Positions 7,114 through 15,476 of a stretch of DNA of 64,000 nt are shown here, piece by piece. Both the position numbers and the translations under genes were made by a program. The stretch is from the NCBI RefSeq assembly GCF_040869035.1, contig NZ_CP162100.1, positions 2,790,001 to 2,854,000 on the forward strand, in the 5' to 3' direction. Numbering within the stretch: the first letter of the stretch is position 1; each line of letters opens with the position of its first letter. The notes under the pieces are model-generated. The model searched no databases. It worked only from the letters and a program-made list of their open reading frames with translations, and was not told where the DNA came from. The DNA comes from Vibrio sp. NTOU-M3 (GTDB taxonomy: Bacteria > Pseudomonadota > Gammaproteobacteria > Enterobacterales > Vibrionaceae).

Positions 7114-9834
7114 TTACTCCTCATTGGTTGTAGGGGCTGAAGGTGGGGTATATAAGCGCAAGCGGTTCGCATTGGTTACGACGGTAACAGAGGACAGTGA
7201 CATCGCTGCCCCAGCGATGATCGGACTTAATAGCCACCCTGTGAACGGAAACAGAAGCCCTGCAGCCACGGGAATACCTAAGCTGTTATAGATAAACGCC
7301 CCCCACAAGTTCTGCTTAATATTCTTCATTGTGGCAGTACTGATCCCAATCACATCTGAGATGCCGTGGAGCGAGCTGCGCATCAAGGTAATATCGGCAC
7401 TTTCAATCGCGACATCTGTACCACTGCCAATAGCAAAGCCAACGTCTGATTGAGCAAGTGCTGGCGCATCATTGATACCATCACCGACCATGCCAACAAC
7501 ATGCCCTTTCGCTTGCAACTGCTTAATCCAGTGAAGCTTATCCTCAGGCATCAATTCCGCGTGATATTCATCAACATTCGCGAGTGATGCCACCGCTTTC
7601 GCTGTATTGTGGTTATCCCCTGTTAGCATCACGACATGGATGCCTTGCTGATGAAAACGATTTATCGCACTTCGAGCATCATCTCGAATCGGGTCACTGA
7701 TACCGAACAGCGCTTGCACTTGATCGCCTATCGCAAAATACACCACTGTGTTGGCTTCTTGCTCCCACTGCAATGCATGCTCTGTTACCGATTCAACATT
7801 GACGTTTAACTGTTTCATCAGCTTGCGATTGCCAAGCAACACGCGTTGACTCGCATACTGAGCCTGAACACCAAGTCCGGTTAATGACTCGAAATCTGAT
7901 ACTTCGGGTAGGCTCGCTTCATCACGCACCTCACTTTGAGTAAATGCGATTAACGCTTTAGCTAGTGGATGGTTAGACCCTTTCTCCAAAGCATTGACCA
8001 GAGGCAGAAGCTCTGAATCCTCTGACAACGAGACAAAATTTGTTACTTCAGGTTTACCTTGAGTAATCGTGCCAGTTTTATCCAATACGACGACATCCAA
8101 TTCACTGGCTCTTTGCAGCGCTTCTCCATTTCGGATTAGCCCACCAAACTCGGCTGCCTTACCGACACCGATCATGGTAGAAATCGGCGTTGCTAGACCA
8201 AGTGCGCATGGGCATGCGATGATCAACACCGAGGTAGCTGCCACTATCATATAAACTAAGGAAGGTTGAGGGCCAAAGTTATACCAAGCCAGCGCTGTCA
8301 GAATCGATAGAATCATCACGGTTGGTACAAACACCGAAGACACTTTATCGGCTAGGTGGCTGATTGGTGGCTTTGAGTTTTGCGCGTTCGACACCATACT
8401 GATGATCTGAGCAAGAACCGTATCACTGCCCACTTTCTTCGCCTCAAAAACGAAACTTCCGTGGTCATTAATCGTCCCGGCAGACACTGAGCTGCCCACT
8501 TTTTTAACAACAGGAATTGGCTCTCCAGTGAGCATAGACTCATCAATCGTTGTCTCACCCTCTGTAATTACGCCATCAACAGGGACTTTTTCACCGGCTC
8601 TAACGCGAATCAAGTCGCCTGCGACAACTTGTTCAATCGGTAAAGACATCTCTTTGCCGTCACGAATCACCATGGCAGTTTTGACTCTCAAGTCAAGTAA
8701 ACGCTTAATAGCCTGCGAAGTTCTGCCTCGCGCCTTTAGCTCAAGCGCCTGTCCTAAATTGATTAAACCAATGATCATGGCAGTAGCTTCAAAGTAAAGG
8801 TGCCTTGCACTTTCTGGAAGCCACTGCGGCCCGACTACGACCACCATTGAATAGAGCCAGGCGGTACCCGTTCCCAGCGCTATCAACGTATCCATGTTCG
8901 CATTACGGTTCAGAAAGGCCTTCCAAGCTCCAGTAAAAAAGTGCTTGCCCGCACGGACTAAAATGAAAAATGTCACTAAACCTACGGCCAACCATAGAAA
9001 CTGCTCAGATTGCGTATTGACATTCATTGGTCCGCCGAACAGGCCGTATACCATCAACGGTACGCCGAGACCAAGACCAATAACGCTTTGTTTTACTTTA
9101 AAGCGATACTCCTCAGCTTCACGCTCTTCTTTGAGGTCGCTTGCTAACGCCTGATCGACAATTTCTTCTGCGTCATATCCTGCGCCTTGTATCGCCTCAA
9201 TTAGTACGCTGGCAGGCTGACTTGAAACCACGGTCGCCGTGCGATTCGCAAAGTTCACGTCAACAGAGTCGACTCCTGACACCGATATGAGCGCACCTTC
9301 AATCGTATTAACACAACTTGCGCAAGTGACACCGATTAATGACAGCTCAATACTGACATCCACCGCCTGTGTTGTTTTCACTTTATTCGATTTAATGACG
9401 TCCGTAGTTTGTGGTTGTGTGTCATCAGTACTACCGCTATAGCCTTGTTCAACTAATACGCTTTCAATTTCATCGCCGTTCAAACTGCTATTCACCACTA
9501 ATGTTCGATTGTCTAAATCAACAACAACCTGAGCGGAGGTATCTAGTTCAACTATTGCATTAGTGATTTTGCCCACACAGTGTTGGCAAGTAACATTCGA
9601 TACTGGTGTACGATACTCTTGTTGCGTAGGTATTGAAGCCGCATATCCTAACTTTGCAATGACTTCTATCGCGCTTTCTGGCTGCAACGTGGTAATGAGC
9701 TCTGCTCTGTTTTTGGTATCATTAATAGTGAAAGATACATCCGGATCTCTTTCACGTAACCCATCTACAATTTTAGCGACACATCGGCCACAATTAATGC
9801 CGGAAAGTGCTAGAGAATACTGCGTTGTGTTCAT
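7114..9834 (-). CDS. copA: Cu+-exporting P1B-type ATPase CopA
   Basis: 906-residue inner-membrane ATPase that exports Cu+ from the cytoplasm. Three N-terminal heavy-metal domains each carry CxxC (C15/C18, C83/C86, C171/C174), one more than E. coli CopA. Then come eight predicted helices, the TGE loop (436-438), the CPC metal gate (541-543), the phosphorylated Asp in DKTGT (D585), the HP motif (621-622) and GDGIND. Near the C-terminus YNSLGIP and MSLSS match the YN-x4-P and MxxSS signatures of Cu+-selective P1B-1 pumps. The ATG lies next to the stop of the regulator gene (1 bp apart), whose end supplies GAGGAAA as ribosome site. Confidence 0.96.
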   Translation of the reverse strand: MNTTQYSLALSGINCGRCVAKIVDGLRERDPDVSFTINDTKNRAELITTLQPESAIEVIAKLGYAASIPTQQEYRTPVSNVTCQHCVGKITNAIVELDTSAQVVVDLDNRTLVVNSSLNGDEIESVLVEQGYSGSTDDTQPQTTDVIKSNKVKTTQAVDVSIELSLIGVTCASCVNTIEGALISVSGVDSVDVNFANRTATVVSSQPASVLIEAIQGAGYDAEEIVDQALASDLKEEREAEEYRFKVKQSVIGLGLGVPLMVYGLFGGPMNVNTQSEQFLWLAVGLVTFFILVRAGKHFFTGAWKAFLNRNANMDTLIALGTGTAWLYSMVVVVGPQWLPESARHLYFEATAMIIGLINLGQALELKARGRTSQAIKRLLDLRVKTAMVIRDGKEMSLPIEQVVAGDLIRVRAGEKVPVDGVITEGETTIDESMLTGEPIPVVKKVGSSVSAGTINDHGSFVFEAKKVGSDTVLAQIISMVSNAQNSKPPISHLADKVSSVFVPTVMILSILTALAWYNFGPQPSLVYMIVAATSVLIIACPCALGLATPISTMIGVGKAAEFGGLIRNGEALQRASELDVVVLDKTGTITQGKPEVTNFVSLSEDSELLPLVNALEKGSNHPLAKALIAFTQSEVRDEASLPEVSDFESLTGLGVQAQYASQRVLLGNRKLMKQLNVNVESVTEHALQWEQEANTVVYFAIGDQVQALFGISDPIRDDARSAINRFHQQGIHVVMLTGDNHNTAKAVASLANVDEYHAELMPEDKLHWIKQLQAKGHVVGMVGDGINDAPALAQSDVGFAIGSGTDVAIESADITLMRSSLHGISDVIGISTATMKNIKQNLWGAFIYNSLGIPVAAGLLFPFTGWLLSPIIAGAAMSLSSVTVVTNANRLRLYTPPSAPTTNEE

Positions 9835-9835
9835 G

Positions 9836-10270
9836 TTAGTTTTCCTCGGGTAATACTTGATGGTGCTTCTCAGACCAGTCCTCGATTAAGCAACACAATG
9901 CGTTGCCGTTGGGCTCCATATCCGGTTTTTCACCCCACTCTGCGTAAGTCGCTTCCATCATGGCTAAATGGCGTTGGTATTCTTCGATCTTTTGCTTGGT
10001 TTCTACGATTTTATCCGTCAGCATTTGCCTTACAGCAGGGCAAGGAGTCAGTCCTTGCTCAGAGTAATCAATGATTTCTTGAATCTGACTAAGACTAAAA
10101 CCAATAGCTCTTGCATGAGAAATGAACTTCAGGCGATTAACCGCACTTTGCTGGTATATCTTGTAGCCATTGTTAGGATCTCTCTCTGCATAAAGAAGAC
10201 CTTTTCGAGTGTAAAACCTGACTGTTTCAGCAGTCACACCTGCTGCTCTCGCAATTTCAGTTGTCAACAT
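9836..10270 (-). CDS. MerR-family regulator of the copper-pump operon
   Basis: 144-residue MerR-family protein: winged helix (TTEIARAAGVTAETVRFYTRKGLL), dimerisation helix, metal-site cysteines at C77 (TPCPAV) and C126-C127 (ALCCLIE). ATG at 10270 chosen because the helix-turn-helix starts right after it. It lies inside the operon it should control, between the 37-residue protein and copA. In CueR-type Cu+ sensors the position near 77 is usually Ser, whereas Cys there is typical of Zn/Cd/Pb/Hg sensors. So although the pump looks Cu+-specific, I do not name this CueR. Confidence 0.88.
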   Translation of the reverse strand: MLTTEIARAAGVTAETVRFYTRKGLLYAERDPNNGYKIYQQSAVNRLKFISHARAIGFSLSQIQEIIDYSEQGLTPCPAVRQMLTDKIVETKQKIEEYQRHLAMMEATYAEWGEKPDMEPNGNALCCLIEDWSEKHHQVLPEEN

Positions 10271-10323
10271 AATCCATGCCTCTGAAGGTTTAGTGCACAT
10301 GAAACTTTGTTCGTTTTATGTTG

Positions 10324-10437
10324 CTAGCCAAAAATAAATGCGACTAAAAATATAATCACAAACAACACAATGAACATTTTAAACAACAACTTAGGGTCAC
10401 TTCTCCCACCATTTGGGGCTTTGTTACAACAACTCAT
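10324..10437 (-). CDS. 37-residue Cys-Cys membrane protein at the head of the copper-pump operon
   Basis: A 38-codon gene: MSCCNKAPNGG at the N-terminus with a Cys-Cys pair, then a basic linker and one hydrophobic helix (FKMFIVLFVIIFLVAFIFG). GGAG lies eight bases before the ATG. It is the first gene after the MerR-type promoter at 10477-10507 and precedes the regulator by 53 bp. The Cys-Cys head could bind Cu+ on one face of the inner membrane; that is inference. I know of similar short proteins near copper pumps but no assigned function. Confidence 0.72.
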   Translation of the reverse strand: MSCCNKAPNGGRSDPKLLFKMFIVLFVIIFLVAFIFG

Positions 10438-10476
10438 AACTATCTCCAGTTCATCATCAATTGTGTATTGGTTGTA

Positions 10477-10507
10477 GCTTAGAACCTATGTGTTAGACAT
10501 AGGTCAA
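10477..10507 (-). promoter_or_regulatory. MerR-type promoter/operator of the copper-pump operon
   Basis: Minus strand: -35 TTGACC (10507-10502), 19-bp spacer, weak -10 CTAAGC (10482-10477). A perfect 8-bp dyad ACCTATGT-N5-ACATAGGT spans 10484-10504. Long spacer plus central dyad fits activation by the regulator encoded at 9836. Confidence 0.82.
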
Positions 10508-10659
10508 GCGTATTGAGAAAAAATTCAAGAGGAATGTTATTGGTGAGGGATAAATTGGGATCTAATTGCAATAATGTAATGAACATTAACTCTAAATGAT
10601 CTGGAGGCTCTCCGGATTCAGGTAGTGCCACGAATCGCTTAACCACATAGCTAAAAACA

Positions 10660-12288
10660 CTAGAGTTTCTCAGCAACCCTCCCTGCCCAATCTAAGATTG
10701 ATTCGATTGGAATACCTGTCGGGTGCCCTTCTACTGACTTAGGGTGAGATATACCAATATGCTTTTTGAAGCCAAACATGGCATCCATTTCTTGTGTTGG
10801 CCATCCAAGAGACTTTGTCACCACGCCTATTTTAATTCGAGAAAACTGTTCTTTCCAATTACGAGTATCGTTCTGCCGCACGCATTTGGTTGAGATCCAT
10901 TTATTCAGGCCTGTTACATCTATCTCAATCAAGTAATTAATATGGCCGTTCCGTTCAACGACAACGCAACGAATCGTTCTCTTGGCACCAGAGTCAATCA
11001 GGTGACATTTACTACGCCCAACCTGATCCAGCTCGTGAGTATAAGAATCAATGATTGTACAGGCATATTTTTCCTCTAGCATTTGCACCATCATGTTAAA
11101 GGCCGTAAAGCGAGAGGCATACTCCTCAGACCTATCAGTACCATCTTGCATACCTCCACCCATGTCTGCCGAAGGTATCTCACCATTACTGCCAGGCTCA
11201 TTGGTACTGACCTTATCACCAGCTTTCTTAGCTGCATCTTTGCTTCTATCTGGTCGATGACTCCTTTTGGGTGTTGTTGCTTTCGACGTTAAAAAACTAT
11301 TTTTAAACCTTACTGAGCAGGTATTTTCACCTAGCAAGAAGGCGTGGTTAGCATCGGACGCCTCGCGATCATCATCGATAATATGATCTTCTGGGCGCTC
11401 ATACGGTTCCGGGCCTTCACCACCACACGTTGGTTTTTGACCTTCATCTGGATGCGTAAAAGACGGGTTATGGAAGTAGACCCGAGACGGAATTTGAGCA
11501 TTAATTTCAATATCTGTGATCTTTTCCACCAGAAAATAGCGACCACTTGCATCAAGCCTGCCTTCGTATTCGAAAGACCATCCAGCCATTTGTGGCGGAT
11601 CAAAGTGAAATAGCCAACGCTTATACCCCGCAGACACATCTCGTTCCTTTTCGACGTTGAAATATCTAAAAATCGACTCAAATGAACGCTTTGCATTGCT
11701 ATCAATAAGCAACCAGCTCAACATTGCTCTCGTTGCTGAATCATTGAATGCCGAAGGAGGAAAGTTTGATGTTTGCAACACTTCGATATTGGCATAGTCC
11801 TCCTTGGTGTTTACTTCGACCTTGAAGTCTGTAAGCAAACGAGAAGACATTAATGACGCTCGCGATAAGTACGAGCTGGCATAAAATAGGACCCTTGCCA
11901 GCTCAAGCTGAGGAATAACCAGTGTAGGGGCAGCGCCTCGGTCTAATATAAATGCATGTTGCTCTGACTCTTTCTTTCTCAAAGACTCTGCTGACTCTGA
12001 GTCAGGGAACTCACTCAAACTACTGTGTCGAAGGAACTCATTACTTCTAAATTTGTGACTTCCTCGTTTAGCGTAACTTTCTGATAACCCTCTTTGATTA
12101 ATTATTTTTCCTCGATACAAAGCAGGAACGTTAGAAAATGCAGTCGCATGAAAATTATTTTTCTGCTGTGGTGGATAGCACCAAACTTCAATTGAAGGCC
12201 GGTAAGACGAATCACTTGTTCGTACTAATACTTTACCTGTATGGACTATACGTACATCATCGTCACACTTGTAAAACCTAGCTCCCAT
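10660..12288 (-). CDS. tnsE: Tn7-type target selector TnsE
   Basis: 542 residues, close to the 538 of Tn7 TnsE. In Tn7, TnsE directs insertion into replicating DNA on the lagging strand, favouring conjugal plasmids, through the sliding clamp and recessed 3' ends. It is identified mainly by position (directly after tnsD, same direction), by length and by resemblance along the chain (opening GARFYKCDDDVRIVHTGKVL, a low-complexity middle, a C-terminal DNA-binding part). It starts 9 bp after the tnsD stop. With TnsE present the element should retain both Tn7 target pathways. Confidence 0.88.
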   Translation of the reverse strand: MGARFYKCDDDVRIVHTGKVLVRTSDSSYRPSIEVWCYPPQQKNNFHATAFSNVPALYRGKIINQRGLSESYAKRGSHKFRSNEFLRHSSLSEFPDSESAESLRKKESEQHAFILDRGAAPTLVIPQLELARVLFYASSYLSRASLMSSRLLTDFKVEVNTKEDYANIEVLQTSNFPPSAFNDSATRAMLSWLLIDSNAKRSFESIFRYFNVEKERDVSAGYKRWLFHFDPPQMAGWSFEYEGRLDASGRYFLVEKITDIEINAQIPSRVYFHNPSFTHPDEGQKPTCGGEGPEPYERPEDHIIDDDREASDANHAFLLGENTCSVRFKNSFLTSKATTPKRSHRPDRSKDAAKKAGDKVSTNEPGSNGEIPSADMGGGMQDGTDRSEEYASRFTAFNMMVQMLEEKYACTIIDSYTHELDQVGRSKCHLIDSGAKRTIRCVVVERNGHINYLIEIDVTGLNKWISTKCVRQNDTRNWKEQFSRIKIGVVTKSLGWPTQEMDAMFGFKKHIGISHPKSVEGHPTGIPIESILDWAGRVAEKL

Positions 12289-12297
12289 ATCATTTCC

Positions 12298-13815
12298 TTA
12301 TTTGATGTTTGATCCTATAACTACCCAGTCGAGCAAATCGTCAACGATTGGCAGTATTCTTTCTTTCGGGAGACTTGCTGAACGCATCAATTTCCAGCGA
12401 CTCATTCCTGAACCTTTTTTTGATTTTGCAATTACTGCCATGACTAGCCGACGAGCTTGAAACTCAAAGACGCTTTCTTGATACCGATTCACAGTAAGAG
12501 ATAGTAAGGGTAATAAGTTCAGTTTTTTGCTCACCGAGCCGTAATCATCTAGCTGCTTAAGTAAGAAATTTTTGCTTCTTCGAGGGCCATCAATAACGGT
12601 ATCTAATCGTTCGACAATCCTAATAAGCTGCTTAGTTAGTGAGCGGTCTCTTGCGTTCCAATCTACTTTTTTCTGCCTTACATGAGATTGGGATTGATGG
12701 ACTCGATTGAAAGCTAATAGCCAATCTCTATCATTTCGGTAAAGCCAAGCATACAGTGCACCGCCACCTCGAAGTTTGCGTGCTTTCTTAATCGGGGTCT
12801 TCCCTATTAAGTCACGCCACTGATTACGTTTTTTCTCATTAGAGTTTGGCACAAGATGAACGTTGTCCTTCGAGAAGGATATCGTCGCTCCCTCTTTTGA
12901 TTTTACTTCTTTGATGATTTCACCAACCGACATTTCGGGAATAAAAGCAGACCAAACCGTTAAGTGCTGTAGGTAGCTAAAAGCTTTACGATGACGGCGA
13001 AACAACGTGCGAAGCCAGTTAGTATCTCTATCAGAATTGATGGTTAGCTCAGGGGTAACGATCTTGCTTACAACTAAGTCTGCAATCTTATCGTGAGCAA
13101 CCTGTTTAGGACCTTTTCCACACCCAAAGTCGTGTGCTAGATGATTGTAGAAAAGGCTCCATTGATGCTGAGTCGGGGAATCTTGGGCTGGTAAACACAT
13201 GACCTCTTTAGCTTTGCTAGCTAAGTAAGCAAACCGCTGCGCTGTTACATTATGGTCGTTACATAAAAGGGGCTGACATCGTATTCGACTACATGCATGG
13301 TACGTGTGCCTACTGTCATGGTAAGAGGTTGTCGATTGACTTAGAAGTCCATGCTTAGGGCAGTAAGGTAAAGATGGCAAAAACCACAATCTAGACCAAT
13401 AACTTTCCCCATATTTTTGCTTTTGTTCCGCGACACAAGCTGGGCAAACGCAAAAGTTATCCGACGTTTTTACAATAGAAGCTGGGGATCCTAGCATTAG
13501 ATGAACAGAGCCCTTAGCGCAACGTTCCATTCGCTCCATCGCTCTAATCCTAATGCTTTCATCAACAAAAGGAGCGTAAATCGGGAACATTGTATGTTCA
13601 TAAATAAGCTGTTGGACGTCAAATCGTCCCGTATTAATGAGCAGCTCTGATATCGACGATAAATGACTAGGCAGATCAATTGTCGCAATCACTTTTCTGT
13701 CACCAAACACTTCACTTAGTAGCTGTTTAGAGCTTGTTATCGCACTGCGAATTCCAGCTCTAGCTACCAAGCTATAGATTAATTCATCTGGGTATGGCAC
13801 AGGGAAGCAGCGCAA
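12298..13815 (-). CDS. tnsD: TnsD/TniQ-type attTn7-binding target selector
   Basis: 505 residues (Tn7 TnsD: 508). N-terminal TniQ domain opening with CFPVPYPDELIYSLVARAG, then a CCCH zinc finger C124-C127-C152-H155 (CPAC … CPKH) at the same positions as in Tn7. TnsD recognises the 3' end of glmS and recruits TnsC. Its target lies intact next to the element (18516 onward). Starts 2 bp after the tnsC stop, so translation is probably coupled. Confidence 0.95.
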   Translation of the reverse strand: MRCFPVPYPDELIYSLVARAGIRSAITSSKQLLSEVFGDRKVIATIDLPSHLSSISELLINTGRFDVQQLIYEHTMFPIYAPFVDESIRIRAMERMERCAKGSVHLMLGSPASIVKTSDNFCVCPACVAEQKQKYGESYWSRLWFLPSLPYCPKHGLLSQSTTSYHDSRHTYHACSRIRCQPLLCNDHNVTAQRFAYLASKAKEVMCLPAQDSPTQHQWSLFYNHLAHDFGCGKGPKQVAHDKIADLVVSKIVTPELTINSDRDTNWLRTLFRRHRKAFSYLQHLTVWSAFIPEMSVGEIIKEVKSKEGATISFSKDNVHLVPNSNEKKRNQWRDLIGKTPIKKARKLRGGGALYAWLYRNDRDWLLAFNRVHQSQSHVRQKKVDWNARDRSLTKQLIRIVERLDTVIDGPRRSKNFLLKQLDDYGSVSKKLNLLPLLSLTVNRYQESVFEFQARRLVMAVIAKSKKGSGMSRWKLMRSASLPKERILPIVDDLLDWVVIGSNIK

Positions 13816-13817
13816 TA

Positions 13818-15476
13818 TTAAACCACCTTTTCTAGCAATGACTGAATGTCTAAAATCAAACCCGACTTTGACATTGCGGTGTACACTTCGCTATCAGAAT
13901 CAGATTGAGAGTGAACAAACCTCAAATCCTCACTATCAAGGGTATGCCATTGCGTCTGTTTAATTGAGGATGCCCTCTTGCCCTTACTTGGCTTAGCCTC
14001 TGTTTTAGATTGTATCTGTTCAGGGCTAATGAGTTGCTCATGTACCAGTGGCAGTAAGCTGATCCACGTCAAATCAGGATGTAGATCAAATAGCTGTCGT
14101 ATTACAGGAGCCAAAAACGTTGAATCAAACTCATCTTTTAAGGCCATATATACACGCCGCTCTTCATCGGTTCTGAGTTGTTGATATGCAAACTCCTCCG
14201 GCGTCTGCTGAACAGTTGTTGCTACCTGTTTTTGCAGCTCAAGCAACCTTTTATCAGTGTTGCTTAGTTTAAGATCTGAAAACTTAATCATTTCTTCGGC
14301 ATCACCCGAGCGAAGAGCTGCTAGCATTGGGTGAACAGGTTTTAATTCATCCTCGTAAACCTGTTGCATTAATTTAGGTGTGATCCTTTCTACTTTTGTC
14401 GCGATTGCTCTCAGCTGACACAAGACATATAGCTTAACCACAATATCCAAGACACCTTGGCTTAGGTCATACCATAGAGAACGAATGTCATCCGACAACA
14501 CCTCATCACGTTTTTGTAGCCATTGAAGAGTCCATAACTTATCCGTGAGCGCTTTCCATTCTCTTCCTTCTTCCATTGGCTCCCAAAAAATCGCTCCAAG
14601 ACCAGAGCCTCGCCTTGCAGATCTCATATCAGCCTCAAATATCTCGCGGGCTCGTGGTGTTCCAACCAAAATCACAGGAAGGCCAATGGTATTTACTAAT
14701 GTCACAAAGAAATTAAGCATTTTCTCAGAGCCACCAGAGCGAGAACGGCTAAGGTGCTGTATTTCGTCAATAATAAGAACACCAACTGCATGAGCGTTTG
14801 CAACCTGAGCCATTGCAGCTAAAAGTGTTTCAATACTCGGTCTTTTGCTCATCGAGTATTGTCTTTCGTAGTTGGATGTCCCTAATGCTCTATCCATCGC
14901 ACGAAAAAAGTTCAAGCACAGCTCTTTCAGTGATCCATCATGGGAGCAGTCAATTTTTAGATAAACGACTTGCTCAAGATTTCTGTCAGGGTGGTAAATA
15001 ACTTGAGGGTATAACGACAAAAGCTGCTTGATCGCCGTTGTTTTGCCATTTCCGCTACATCCAATCAATGTCATGCTTTGGGCTGTAGAACTAACTTCCG
15101 TGAACTTTATCGCCTTCAAATCACCAGATAAAACACGCTCGTAACCATTTTGTATATGTCTTGCCCATTCACCTGTTTCGGGATTTCTTCCAACATAGCC
15201 ACGCCGTATCATCAATGAAAGTCGTTCATGCAACTGTATGTGATGACTGAGGGGCTGGAAAAAATCATCAATAACACGACAGATACTATGCGCTCTTTCG
15301 ATGCCATTTCGATGGATATCTTCTGCGGCACACCTTAACGAGCCCTTCAGAGCAATCGAGTCGTCTAGGAAACTATTTATCGGTGGTAATGCCTCTATCA
15401 GCGGGTTATTTCGATAAACTGAGAGCGTAGCACTTTGATAGACGGCTACTACACGATGATCTTGGCTTTTCTTCAT
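13818..15476 (-). CDS. tnsC: TnsC AAA+ transposition regulator
   Basis: 552-residue AAA+ ATPase (Tn7 TnsC: 555) that links the target-bound selector to the TnsAB transposase and mediates target immunity. Walker A is GCSGNGKTT (139-147) and Walker B is LIIDE (234-238); a TGTP-like sensor region (LVGTPRAREIFEAD) follows. The start ATG shares one base with the tnsB stop (TGATG), so the genes are translationally coupled. Confidence 0.96.
   Translation of the reverse strand: MKKSQDHRVVAVYQSATLSVYRNNPLIEALPPINSFLDDSIALKGSLRCAAEDIHRNGIERAHSICRVIDDFFQPLSHHIQLHERLSLMIRRGYVGRNPETGEWARHIQNGYERVLSGDLKAIKFTEVSSTAQSMTLIGCSGNGKTTAIKQLLSLYPQVIYHPDRNLEQVVYLKIDCSHDGSLKELCLNFFRAMDRALGTSNYERQYSMSKRPSIETLLAAMAQVANAHAVGVLIIDEIQHLSRSRSGGSEKMLNFFVTLVNTIGLPVILVGTPRAREIFEADMRSARRGSGLGAIFWEPMEEGREWKALTDKLWTLQWLQKRDEVLSDDIRSLWYDLSQGVLDIVVKLYVLCQLRAIATKVERITPKLMQQVYEDELKPVHPMLAALRSGDAEEMIKFSDLKLSNTDKRLLELQKQVATTVQQTPEEFAYQQLRTDEERRVYMALKDEFDSTFLAPVIRQLFDLHPDLTWISLLPLVHEQLISPEQIQSKTEAKPSKGKRASSIKQTQWHTLDSEDLRFVHSQSDSDSEVYTAMSKSGLILDIQSLLEKVV

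Noticed and set aside
9836..10270. Naming the copper-operon regulator CueR
   Set aside because: Cys77 and the CC pair do not match CueR's Ser77 and C-x7-C pattern.
1..10659. Left end of the Tn7-like element inside the window
   Set aside because: I read for TGT followed by ACAATAAAG/CTTTATTGT repeats and found none left of tnsE, so the end must lie outside.
10479..10676. 65-codon open frame on the minus strand after tnsE
   Set aside because: It overlaps the tnsE end and the MerR-type promoter of the copper operon, has no ribosome site and no protein-like pattern.
13818..15476. CRISPR-associated (CAST) transposon
   Set aside because: No Cas genes and no repeat-spacer array are present; TnsD and TnsE with the glmS site explain targeting.
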